Shown: positions 1 to 7,481, numbered from the stretch's first letter. The stretch: 21,058 nucleotides of DNA from Treponema sp. (GCA_031277045.1 JAISLX010000111.1:1-21058); one strand, 5' to 3'. Numbers and translations are program-made. The notes: generated by a model from the sequence alone, not told the origin.

Positions 1-1481
1 ACAATTTCTACGGTTTCCGGTTTTGCCCCGGCCTTTATCGCCAGTTTAATCGCCTCCGCCTTGCTGTCCTCAATGGCTTTTTCACGGGGGATGTCGTTAA
101 ACGAAATAAGTTTTTCGTATACGCCGCTCACTTTGGAAATTGCCGACCCAATAGCGTTAGCTACGGCAAAGTTTTCCGGCTTGTAGAGTTTTTTTGCTCC
201 CGCGATATGTTCCGGCAGAAGGATGGAACCGCCGCCTACCAAAATCACGTCAATCGCTTCGCTTGAGGTTTTTATGGAATCAAGGTTTTCCTCAACCATT
301 TCCACAATACGCCGACGCGCTTTTTCGGCAAAGCCCTTGTCGATGTGCGCGACCTTTGATGCGTCCCCAATGTTTGCCAAACCGGTACGCACGGCAATGT
401 CGGTGGCGGTAAGCGTATCGCCGCCAAAAACAAGCGCCTTTTTGGTAATCTCGTAGCCCACGCTGTCAGGACCGACGGTTACTCCGTTATCTGTTTCGCG
501 TATAATACTTCCGCCGCCTAACCCTATGGAAATAACATCGGGCATACGGAAGTTGGTGCGTACCCCGCCGATGGTAACGGCAACGCCCGATTCCCGGGGG
601 AAACCGTTCTGCAGAATACCAAAGTCTGTGGTGGTCCCGCCTATGTCAATAACGACCGCGTTGGAAAGCCCGGACAAAAAACCGCCGCCCCGTATGCTGT
701 TGGTAGGACCGCAGGCTATCGTCAAAATCGGATAGCGGCGGGCGGTTTCCATGTTCATCAAGGTTCCGTCATTTTGCGAGAAATAAATGTCCGCTTCACT
801 TACGCCCTGTTCGTGAAGGCTCTGAACAAAACCTTCAGTAAAGGCGTGGGCAACCTCAAAGAGCGCGGCGTTCAGAATCGTGGCGTTTTCACGTTCAATC
901 AGTCCCATGCTGCCGATTTTTGACGAATGGGAGATATACACATCATTGCCCATTACTTCATGGCAGATATGCCCCGCTTCCGCCTCATGTTCGTCCCGCA
1001 CCACGGAAAAAATCTGGCTTATCGCAACGGACTTAATCCCCTTCGCTTTGCATTTTTCAAAAAACGCCCGCGCCGCGTCTTTGTCGAAACCGGCAAGCGG
1101 TTTACCGTCAAACTCATACCCGCCGCAGATAACGGCGGTTTCCTCCGCAACCGCCGCCAGATCATCCGCCCAGTCAATCATCGGTTTAATGCCGGTCGTC
1201 GCCGGAGCCCCTATGCGTAAAATACCGATCTTTGAAAGCCGCTTGCGTTCCACAATAGCATTGGTACATTGGGTGGTACCCAGCATAGCCTTTTTTATAC
1301 GCCCCCGCTCAATGCCGGATGTTTCCAGAACGCCCCGTATCGCGTTCTGAATCCCGCTTTGAATATCCGCGCTGGTAGGTATTTTTACACTGGCGATAAC
1401 GGCTAAATTTTCGTCAATAATAACCGCGTCGGTATTGGTGCCGCCGACATCAACACCCAGCCGGTATGATTTCCCGCTCAT
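1..1481 (-). CDS. Hydantoinase/oxoprolinase family protein, HyuA-like (3' end outside window)
   Basis: The start is intact and 493 codons are visible; the C-terminus runs off the left edge. Translation of the minus strand gives an ASKHA-type ATP-binding fold. It shows LGVDVGGTNTD near residue 10 (phosphate 1), an internal SQNDGTLM segment, CGPTNS, then VVIDIGGTTTDFG (phosphate 2), LGGGS, and a late VGGGS. These are hallmarks of the hydantoinase A / 5-oxoprolinase family, which opens hydantoin or oxoproline-like rings with ATP. The shorter subfamily of about 500-520 residues often sits beside DUF917 genes, as it does here. The ATG overlaps the stop of the upstream DUF917 gene (ATGA), with AAAGGAG seven bases before it, so translation is probably coupled. 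Substrate unknown. A partner HyuB subunit, if any, would lie beyond the window. Confidence 0.9.
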   Translation of the reverse strand, partial: MSGKSYRLGVDVGGTNTDAVIIDENLAVIASVKIPTSADIQSGIQNAIRGVLETSGIERGRIKKAMLGTTQCTNAIVERKRLSKIGILRIGAPATTGIKPMIDWADDLAAVAEETAVICGGYEFDGKPLAGFDKDAARAFFEKCKAKGIKSVAISQIFSVVRDEHEAEAGHICHEVMGNDVYISHSSKIGSMGLIERENATILNAALFEVAHAFTEGFVQSLHEQGVSEADIYFSQNDGTLMNMETARRYPILTIACGPTNSIRGGGFLSGLSNAVVIDIGGTTTDFGILQNGFPRESGVAVTIGGVRTNFRMPDVISIGLGGGSIIRETDNGVTVGPDSVGYEITKKALVFGGDTLTATDIAVRTGLANIGDASKVAHIDKGFAEKARRRIVEMVEENLDSIKTSSEAIDVILVGGGSILLPEHIAGAKKLYKPENFAVANAIGSAISKVSGVYEKLISFNDIPREKAIEDSKAEAIKLAIKAGAKPETVEI

Positions 1482-2569
1482 AGAACATCTCCTTTCACGC
1501 GCTGTTCCACCGGAATATAGTCCGTGTCATACCCAAAATAACGGGGTCCCACCAGTTCAATCCCTTTCGCTGAACGCCACGCTTCATAACATTGCAAACC
1601 CGCGATAAGAACCCGTTTTCCGTATTTAAGCGCGTCCGTCGGAAGCGGGATAAACGTTTCGGTATCGACAAGACAAATAAGGTCCGGTGTGGTAGCCCGA
1701 ATTTCACCTTCGACCGACACGATAAGGTTTTCATTCTGAAATTCAACAAAGGCGCTTTGGCTCTTATATTCCCCGGAACCCTCAACAATCGCCTTGCCAA
1801 AATTAAACGCGCCCCGCACCTCCCGTTGTATATCCGTTATCTTGCCCCGAAAGATTTTGTAACCTTCGCAGGCGGCAAGAAAATTCTCTTCCGGGGAAAG
1901 CGGGCCGCGTTTAGCTTCGCGGATCGCCCTGCCCAGTTTTTCACTCCGGGTAATTATGCGTTTTACGCCGTAATTCTTCATCGTTTTGCCGTCCACGCAG
2001 TAAAGAATGACGGACACCGATCCGCCGCAGCTCATGGTAACGGCGCGGGCCAGTTCCTCCGTCCATTTGTTGGTGATGGTCTTGAAGATGACGCTATTCC
2101 CCTTTTCATCGGTAAGCGCCATAGGCGTTGCGCTTACCCCGGCAATCGTAAACGTTACCATTTGCAATTCGGGGAACGCCCGCCCCATCCCGTCAACGTC
2201 CACAAGGGGGAGGCCGAGCCTTGCCGCCGCCGCGAAGGGCAGCATCGAATTCACGCCGCCCGCTTCTATAGGCATAAGCGCATCAATCTTTTTGTTGTAA
2301 TAGCGGCTTATCATATCGGTAAGCACCGCGTATTCTTCTCCGCCGATGCCCTTTTCGGAAAGAACCGTGGGAGCGCCCATCATCGCTATCGGCACGACAA
2401 AGGCGTCGTCTTTCACTTCATCCGGGTCCAAAAGCGTTACGGGACCGCGCTCTTTAATCGCGCCCAGGGCAATCAGTTTGCCGACATAGGGATCGCCGCC
2501 GCCGCCCGAACCCAAAAGGGATGCGCCCAGGGCGATATCTTCCAGTTCAGGGATGCCGATTTTTCGCAT
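1478..2569 (-). CDS. DUF917 family protein (S-methyl-thiohydantoin desulfurase-like)
   Basis: The protein has 363 residues, the normal family length. The N-terminus has the family pattern: acidic helix ELEDIALGASLLG followed by the glycine loop GSGGGGDP at residues 20-27. Members are annotated as S-methyl-thiohydantoin desulfurase-like and recur next to hydantoinase/oxoprolinase genes; the reaction in this organism is inferred only. No signal peptide or membrane helix is seen, so it should be cytosolic. AAGGAG lies six bases before the ATG, which fixes the start. It is the middle gene of permease-DUF917-hydantoinase: 16 bases after the permease stop and a 4-base overlap with the hydantoinase start. 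Confidence 0.9.
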   Translation of the reverse strand: MRKIGIPELEDIALGASLLGSGGGGDPYVGKLIALGAIKERGPVTLLDPDEVKDDAFVVPIAMMGAPTVLSEKGIGGEEYAVLTDMISRYYNKKIDALMPIEAGGVNSMLPFAAAARLGLPLVDVDGMGRAFPELQMVTFTIAGVSATPMALTDEKGNSVIFKTITNKWTEELARAVTMSCGGSVSVILYCVDGKTMKNYGVKRIITRSEKLGRAIREAKRGPLSPEENFLAACEGYKIFRGKITDIQREVRGAFNFGKAIVEGSGEYKSQSAFVEFQNENLIVSVEGEIRATTPDLICLVDTETFIPLPTDALKYGKRVLIAGLQCYEAWRSAKGIELVGPRYFGYDTDYIPVEQRVKGDVL

Positions 2570-2585
2570 TCCATGCTCCTTTTCG

Positions 2586-3854
2586 TTATTCCTCTATCGT
2601 CTGAGCGGGAATAACCTTGATCAAGATTATATAGGCAACAATGGAAATGACAATACCGTTGATAGGCGCGACAAAGAAAGGTATAACATTAGCCGTTATA
2701 TACGCGATAACCGCTCCCGCGGCAAACGAAATGATACCCGCCCAATTTATTCCCGCCGTGGGCTTAAAGTTTTCACTCCTGCCTTTGCCGATAATCCAGT
2801 AATTCGCGATGATGACACCGGCGATAGGCGGCACAAACGCTGTGATAATTCCAAGAAACGTGGTGAACCGGTCAAGTATACCCACAGCGGCTAACACGGT
2901 ACCGACAGCCCCCGCAATACCGGTGGTCAATTTGAATTTTTCTTCGGTAAAGCCAAGAAAATTAGAAATAGCCAGTCCGCCGGAATAGGCGTTGGTGATA
3001 TTGGTAGTCCACGCGGCAAGAATGAGGGCGATAAGGCCAATGGCGGGAAGCCCAAGGTTTGCCAATATTTTGGTGATGTCATACTCACCGGCTACTATGC
3101 TGCTTACCGCGCCAACCAGAAGCATACCGATCCCTATCGGAAGCAGCCCGACCGCGCTTGACAGGATAACATCCTTTCTATTTTTCGCGTAACGGGAATA
3201 ATCGCCGGAGATAACGCCGCCCACCGCGAAGGTCGCAACCGCAAGGTTAATACCCGCTACCAGGGACATGGGCTGGGCAGGCTTGTATGCGGTAATAAGC
3301 GGAACACCGTTTTTTAGGAACAGGGCGGAGATTACTACATACCCGATAACCAACACAAGAGCGGGGACCGCTATATAATTCAGGTACTTCACCGCTTTAT
3401 AGCCGTACATAGCCGTCAGGAACATCAATGCCCCCGAAACTACCGTGCTAATCCAAACAGGAATAGTAATACCGGTCAGGCTTCCAAACATAGCGCTGAA
3501 TGAAACGCCGCAAACCCCGGCTTGTACGCCGAACCATCCGATACAAACAACGCCCAGTAACAGGCTTATAAGGTAACGCGAACCGGCAACGCCCAGGGAA
3601 GCCGCTGCCATACTTACCGTTGGCAGTCCGGTATCGCAGGCTTGCATCCCCTGGAAACACATATATGCTACGATAATGCCGAAACCAAGCAGACAAGCCA
3701 GCACTATAGTCCCGATTGAGAAGCCCTGCGCCAAATATCCCCCCACCATAAGCGCGGGCAGACAAATCATGCTCCCCAGCCAAATTGAAGCAATACTTAA
3801 CCAACTTTGCCGCTGTTCCTGCGGGATCTTAAACCCCGATACCACGTTTGCCAT
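2586..3854 (-). CDS. NCS1-family permease (CodB/cytosine-hydantoin type)
   Basis: A 422-residue, very hydrophobic protein with about twelve predicted membrane segments, the length of CodB-type nucleobase:cation symporters. The N-terminal QSWLSIASIWLGSMI followed by a glycine-rich first helix is typical of NCS1 carriers, which include cytosine permeases and the hydantoin carrier Mhp1. It should import the cyclic substrate processed by the DUF917 and hydantoinase products encoded downstream on the same transcript. AGGAG six bases before the ATG supports the start. It is first in its operon and has a promoter-like sequence with an exact TTGACA upstream at 3939-3967. Which nucleobase or hydantoin it carries cannot be told from sequence. 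Confidence 0.9.
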   Translation of the reverse strand: MANVVSGFKIPQEQRQSWLSIASIWLGSMICLPALMVGGYLAQGFSIGTIVLACLLGFGIIVAYMCFQGMQACDTGLPTVSMAAASLGVAGSRYLISLLLGVVCIGWFGVQAGVCGVSFSAMFGSLTGITIPVWISTVVSGALMFLTAMYGYKAVKYLNYIAVPALVLVIGYVVISALFLKNGVPLITAYKPAQPMSLVAGINLAVATFAVGGVISGDYSRYAKNRKDVILSSAVGLLPIGIGMLLVGAVSSIVAGEYDITKILANLGLPAIGLIALILAAWTTNITNAYSGGLAISNFLGFTEEKFKLTTGIAGAVGTVLAAVGILDRFTTFLGIITAFVPPIAGVIIANYWIIGKGRSENFKPTAGINWAGIISFAAGAVIAYITANVIPFFVAPINGIVISIVAYIILIKVIPAQTIEE

Positions 3855-3886
3855 ACGATACTCCTAAAAAAAATTGGATTTCCCCT

Positions 3887-3924
3887 TGTGTACTTCTGAA
3901 AATTGTGTTATTTCTTAGTACACA
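3887..3924. promoter_or_regulatory. Inverted repeat, candidate operator of the hydantoin-type cluster
   Basis: TGTGTACT (3887-3894) and its exact reverse complement AGTACACA (3917-3924) are separated by 22 bases. The dyad lies just past the predicted start of the leftward permease transcript (about 3932) and before its start codon, where a repressor would block elongation. It could also be a leader hairpin. No regulator gene is next to it in this window. Confidence 0.45.
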
Positions 3925-3938
3925 CACCGGATTTATAG

Positions 3939-3967
3939 AGTTTATTGTCAGTATAATTTTTTGTCAA
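3939..3967 (-). promoter_or_regulatory. Sigma70-type promoter for permease-DUF917-hydantoinase operon
   Basis: Read on the minus strand, an exact TTGACA (3967-3962) is followed after 17 bases by TAAACT (3944-3939), a four-of-six match to the -10 consensus. Initiation would fall near 3932, leaving a leader of about 78 bases before the permease ATG. Confidence 0.5.
3952..3957 (+). promoter_or_regulatory. Perfect -10 box TATAAT facing the racemase gene
   Basis: A consensus TATAAT on the plus strand lies inside the spacer of the opposite promoter. No good -35 is found at 16-18 bases, so use would need an activator. Initiation near 3964 would give the racemase a leader of about 175 bases. Confidence 0.35.
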
Positions 3968-4093
3968 GTGGCCGCAAGGGGGTGGAAAATGTAAATTTTA
4001 TTTTGGGGCAAAGAGTGTTTGTGAATGAATTTTTCTCATTCCCGCACTGTTGAATACGCCACTGGCGTGACCGGCTTGGCTTTAAGGTCAAGA

Positions 4094-4133
4094 ATTTCAA
4101 TTTTTTGGAGTTAAATTCTCCGAAATCCAAGGA
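4094..4133 (+). other. Foldable leader covering the racemase ribosome binding site
   Basis: GGAG (4107-4110) can pair with CTCC (4118-4121), and ATTTC (4094-4098) with GAAAT (4122-4126). Alternatively TTGGA (4105-4109) pairs with TCCAA (4126-4130), which takes in the first bases of the AAGGA ribosome binding site (4129-4133). The exclusive pairings could modulate translation. Stems are short and AT-rich. Confidence 0.25.
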
Positions 4134-4138
4134 AAAAC

Positions 4139-4885
4139 ATGAAAATTTTAAATCTTATCCCCATTATTTCTGACATTTGGACAGACGAAATGCAGAAATA
4201 TGTAACCAAGGACCTGCTTCCTACCACGGAAGTAGTCTCAAAAAATATCATACATGGCCCGGCGAGCATTGAAGGCGAATATGATGAGGCTCTGGCGGTT
4301 CCCGAAGTCCTTTTTCATACCAAAGAGGCGGAAAAGAATGGCTTTGACGCGGTTTTTATCGACTGTTTTGGCGAGCCGGGTGTTAGAGCGGCGCGTGAAC
4401 TGGTCAATATTCCGGTTTTCGGCGGCTTTGAACCGGCGATTTTTTATGCGCTGGGCGTTGCCGACCGGATCGGCATAATAAGCGTTTTACCCGAGGTGGT
4501 ACCGCTCATTCGCGGCGTAGTAGACCGCGAAGGTTTGGCGACCCGTATACCTTCAATCCGGTACGTGGATATTCCGGTATTGAGCCTTGAGGACATCGAA
4601 AAACTGGCTGCTGCCCTCATCAAGGAAAGCATCAAAGCGATAGAGGAAGACCACGTAGAGATGATAGTCCTGGGCTGCACAGCTATGGTCGGCGTTAAAG
4701 AGCGCGTCGAAGAAGGCTTAAAAATCGAAGGTTATAACGTGGTTATCATTGAAGCGGCGCAAGCCGCTCTTATCATGCTTGAAACCTACGTTCGTATGGG
4801 ACTGAAGCACAGCATCTACGCTTATCCCTCTCCCCGCGATAAAAAACGGACCTGGTGGGGCGGCGATATCATTATTGACATATAG
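4139..4885 (+). CDS. Aspartate/glutamate/hydantoin racemase family protein
   Basis: A 248-residue cytosolic protein, the usual length of the hydantoin racemase branch of the Asp/Glu racemase superfamily. Both catalytic cysteines are present: Cys76 in DCFGEPG and Cys180 in LGCTAM, at nearly the same numbering as characterised hydantoin racemases. FGGFEPA and IEAAQAAL are further family segments. It would racemise a chiral cyclic ureide so that a stereospecific ring-opening enzyme can use both isomers. AAGGA lies five bases before the ATG. It is divergent from the permease operon and probably co-regulated through the shared spacer. A closely related decarboxylase or isomerase role cannot be excluded. 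Confidence 0.88.
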   Translation: MKILNLIPIISDIWTDEMQKYVTKDLLPTTEVVSKNIIHGPASIEGEYDEALAVPEVLFHTKEAEKNGFDAVFIDCFGEPGVRAARELVNIPVFGGFEPAIFYALGVADRIGIISVLPEVVPLIRGVVDREGLATRIPSIRYVDIPVLSLEDIEKLAAALIKESIKAIEEDHVEMIVLGCTAMVGVKERVEEGLKIEGYNVVIIEAAQAALIMLETYVRMGLKHSIYAYPSPRDKKRTWWGGDIIIDI

Positions 4886-4898
4886 GAAGGAGAAATCG

Positions 4899-4982
4899 AT
4901 GAAAACTTTAGGCTATGCTGATATTGTTGATGTTATCTGGGGTGCGGGCCTGCTTGCCGGCGGCGTTCCCAAACTAAACTGA
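4899..4982 (+). pseudogene. 27-codon stump resembling the N-terminus of a second DUF917 gene
   Basis: Thirteen bases after the racemase stop a frame starts at ATG with GGAAGGAG six bases upstream, one of the best binding sites in the window, yet it stops after 27 codons. Its product aligns without gaps to residues 1-22 of the DUF917 protein encoded at 1478-2569: M1, G5, D11, G15, A16, L18, L19 and G22 are identical, with conservative changes at 2, 4, 8, 9 and 12. The match ends in the glycine loop, just before the AT-rich MATE gene. I read it as the surviving start of a DUF917 paralogue that once followed the racemase. A genuine micropeptide is less likely. Confidence 0.5.
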
Positions 4983-5000
4983 GGCGAAGCGCAAACAGTC

Positions 5001-6353
5001 CTATTGTGCGCGGCGCCGTTTTTTGTTCTTATATACCACCGCAAAAGAAATGCATAATTGTATCGCCATTATTGGCCATCCTATCGGTTCGGCAATGTAT
5101 ATCCCCCATTTGCCAAAAAACACCGGTAGAATAACTACGCCTAGAATACGCAGCCCGGCCTCCATTATTCCGGACAGCATGGGCATGAAACTATTTCCTA
5201 GACCCTGCAAGGCAGAGCGATAAAGAAATAAAACATATAAAAAAGGCAATAATATCAGACAGACTGTCATCTGCTCAACCGCTATGTCCAATACCGCGTT
5301 TATTTGGGCGTTATTATCTTCCATGAAAAGCCTGAGTATTTTTCGTCCATAGAACATCGTTACGGGTATAATAACCGCAAGGCCCGCGGCCATAATATAA
5401 CGGGCGGCCGCAATTCCTTGTTTTATCCGGTCAAACTTTCCGGCGCCGTAATTTTGAGCGGTAAATACCGCGATAGCCCCGTCAATGCCTCCGCCAATAA
5501 CAAAAAGAACGCTGTAAAGCTTTTTGGCGGCGGCTATTCCGGCTATATATATTGTGCCATACCCGTTTATGAAATACTGTATGATTATTCCGCCCGCCGC
5601 CGAAATACAATCCCGTAATCCAATTGGAATTCCAAGACGCAATAAATTTTTAATGATTGTCATGTTTATTCTGAAATCCTGTCTGTCAAATTGCAGCCCT
5701 GTATTTTTTATCAAATACCATAAGCAAAATATTGTTGATAATATCTGAACGGATACGGTTGCCAGCGCGACCGCCGCTATTTGTAAAGAGGTATAAATTA
5801 CCAATACAATGTCAAAAATAACGTTAAGAACCGAACAAGCCATAAAAACGTACAACGGCATTTTGCTGTTACCCAGGGCGCGGAATATTGAAAATAAAAC
5901 ATTGTTTAGAAAAGTAAATAAAATGCCGGAGAATAAGATAGTGGTGTATGTTATAGTACCGGCCAATATATCAGAAGGAGTCCGCATTAATAGTAAGACT
6001 GGTTTAACCGATATCAAGCTTGCTGCGGTAAGTATTATTCCGAAAGCAAGGGCCAGATACAACGATGAAATACATATACATTTTAATCCCGCGTAATCTT
6101 TTGCCCCAAACGATTGAGCTATTAGTATGCCAAAGCCATGTGAAAAACCGAATAAAATTACCAATATAAGCCAATAAAGAGACCCGGCGGCGTTAACCGA
6201 AGCGAATGCGTTTATTCCGATTAACCGTCCGACTACTATGCTGTCGGCAATGGTATAAATTTGCTGGACTATATCTCCAATCATTAACGGAATCGCAAAA
6301 CGAACAAGCAAAGCAAGAGAATTGCCCGTTGTCATAACTTTCTTGGTTTCCAT
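5001..6353 (-). CDS. MATE family efflux transporter
   Basis: A 450-residue protein with about twelve membrane segments, the standard MATE length. The opening run LVRFAIPLMIGDIVQQIYTIADSIVVG is the diagnostic N-terminal MATE pattern, and the second half repeats the fold (LLRLGIPIGLRD, then FTAQNYGAGK). MATE proteins export cationic drugs or metabolites using Na+ or H+ gradients. The gene is markedly more AT-rich than both flanks and favours ATA, AAT and TTA codons. No clear Shine-Dalgarno precedes the ATG at 6353, and an in-frame ATG lies six codons further in. Its 3' end abuts the DUF917 stump. Composition and borders suggest it was acquired or rearranged here. Confidence 0.92.
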   Translation of the reverse strand: METKKVMTTGNSLALLVRFAIPLMIGDIVQQIYTIADSIVVGRLIGINAFASVNAAGSLYWLILVILFGFSHGFGILIAQSFGAKDYAGLKCICISSLYLALAFGIILTAASLISVKPVLLLMRTPSDILAGTITYTTILFSGILFTFLNNVLFSIFRALGNSKMPLYVFMACSVLNVIFDIVLVIYTSLQIAAVALATVSVQILSTIFCLWYLIKNTGLQFDRQDFRINMTIIKNLLRLGIPIGLRDCISAAGGIIIQYFINGYGTIYIAGIAAAKKLYSVLFVIGGGIDGAIAVFTAQNYGAGKFDRIKQGIAAARYIMAAGLAVIIPVTMFYGRKILRLFMEDNNAQINAVLDIAVEQMTVCLILLPFLYVLFLYRSALQGLGNSFMPMLSGIMEAGLRILGVVILPVFFGKWGIYIAEPIGWPIMAIQLCISFAVVYKNKKRRRAQ

Positions 6354-6372
6354 GATAATTTTATAAACATTA

Positions 6373-6406
6373 GAGTTGTTCAGAAACTGAGGTTTCTGAA
6401 CAACTC
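6373..6406. repeat. Perfect 15-bp-arm hairpin repeat
   Basis: GAGTTGTTCAGAAAC (6373-6387) and its exact reverse complement (6392-6406) flank the tetraloop TGAG. It lies directly upstream of the MATE start codon and downstream of the aldo/keto reductase gene. A diverged relative appears near 17353-17390, so it looks like a dispersed short repeat. It could act as a terminator or RNA-stability element, but no U-tract follows on either strand. Confidence 0.7.
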
Positions 6407-6417
6407 AATAAGGAAAA

Positions 6418-6489
6418 CCGGTCCGCACAGCGAAGCGCAAGGGATAGAAGCGGAAATACCGAAGGTATTGGAGCGGATAGCCCGGTCCG
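6418..6489. repeat. Structured intergenic element bounded by CCGGTCCG direct repeats
   Basis: CCGGTCCG occurs at 6418-6425 and again at 6482-6489. Between them lie AGCGAAGCG, GGGATAGAAGCGGA, a perfect small hairpin (AATACC, loop GAA, GGTATT, 6455-6469) and GGAGCGGATAGCCC. GGG (6441-6443) can pair with CCC (6481-6483), closing a stem-loop with purine-rich internal loops. No coding frame explains it. It resembles a short palindromic repeat or structured RNA element; the exact family is not recognised with certainty. Confidence 0.45.
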
Positions 6490-6503
6490 GCGTGTACGCC
6501 GGA
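6486..6503 (-). terminator. GC-rich palindrome after the aldo/keto reductase gene
   Basis: TCCGGCGT and ACGCCGGA are perfect complements around a two-base centre (6486-6503), 36 bases past the reductase stop on the minus strand. The stem is strong but no U-run follows, so intrinsic termination is uncertain; it may belong to the adjoining repeat element. Confidence 0.3.
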
Positions 6504-6539
6504 TGCGCCCAAATCCGTGGGTTTAACCGTGCCAGGTTT

Positions 6540-7403
6540 CTAGCCCGCGTTCCGCCGGTGGAGGGCCCGCAGATCGATGCGGCCTGCCAGGTCGTTGGCG
6601 ATGGCCACATTCTGCCGGACCCGTTCGGGGCTGCGCATACCCACCAGGACTACGTCTATTAGAGGGTTGCTGAACACGAACTGAATAAGCGCGGGGCCGT
6701 AATCAAAATTATCGTCCGGGCGGATCATTTTTATCCAGCGTTGAAAGACGCCGGAAGTGGGGGCCCGCATGCTGACGATGCCCATGCCCTGGTTTTTCGC
6801 GGCCAGGAGGCTGCCGAAGGGGCGGCAGGGTTCGTAGGGATGCTGAAAGATGAGGTTGTAGCAGAGCTGCACGGCGTCAAAACGGTCGCTTTCGATAAAG
6901 TCAAACGTGGCCCGGTTGTTGTCCTCGCTGGTGAATCCTGTAAAACGGACTGTTCCGCTGGCCTTGAGTTTTTCCAGGGCCTTTGCCATGCCCTGGGGGG
7001 CCAGTATTTTCCGGCTGCGCTCGTTGGTGTAGGTGCCGCCGTGGATCTGCAGCAGGTCCACGTAGTCCCGGCGCAGCCGTTTGAGGCTGCCTTCGATGGA
7101 ACGCATAACCCCGTTGTAATCGGTGGGCACGCAGGTGGTGGCAAGAAAAATCCTTCCCGGGTCCAATCCCCCCAGCACGTCGCCGAAGACTGCCTCGGAA
7201 ATTCCATTGCCGTAGACCGGGGCTGTGTCAAAATAGGTTATGCCCAGTTCCAGCGCGGTTTCCAGCGCTTTATGCGCCGAATTCCGCGATTCCTCGGCGA
7301 GGGGGTCGTAGGGCCGGATGTAGTTTTTTACTCCCAGCGCCGCGCCGCCAAAACCCAGCCGGCTTACGGTGGCGCCGGTTTTTCCGAATTGAACATATTC
7401 CAT
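6540..7403 (-). CDS. Aldo/keto reductase family protein lacking the catalytic lysine
   Basis: A 287-residue TIM-barrel protein of the aldo/keto reductase family. It opens MEYVQFGKTG.TVSRLGFGG, then has YFDTAPVYG with Asp59 and Tyr64, and LLQIHG with His121. The lysine of the usual catalytic tetrad is absent: the strand reads FLATTCVP, with Thr90 where TK is expected. NADPH-dependent carbonyl reduction may therefore be weak or altered. The start at 7403 is chosen because AAGGAT lies six bases upstream and the conserved N-terminus begins there; the open frame extends to 7496, but that adds 31 unrelated residues and would overlap the divergent DUF1015 gene. Substrate unknown. Confidence 0.85.
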   Translation of the reverse strand: MEYVQFGKTGATVSRLGFGGAALGVKNYIRPYDPLAEESRNSAHKALETALELGITYFDTAPVYGNGISEAVFGDVLGGLDPGRIFLATTCVPTDYNGVMRSIEGSLKRLRRDYVDLLQIHGGTYTNERSRKILAPQGMAKALEKLKASGTVRFTGFTSEDNNRATFDFIESDRFDAVQLCYNLIFQHPYEPCRPFGSLLAAKNQGMGIVSMRAPTSGVFQRWIKMIRPDDNFDYGPALIQFVFSNPLIDVVLVGMRSPERVRQNVAIANDLAGRIDLRALHRRNAG

Positions 7404-7481
7404 ACTGGTATCCTTATCCTTTTGCTGCTTGTTTTTCGCGGATTGTAGCATTTCCCCCGGTTCCCGGGATATAGTAGCCCC

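Noticed and set aside
1592..2614. Long plus-strand open frame (340 codons) opposite the DUF917 gene
   Set aside because: It is antisense to a well-conserved family, has no ribosome binding site and its product is basic and low in family-like features.
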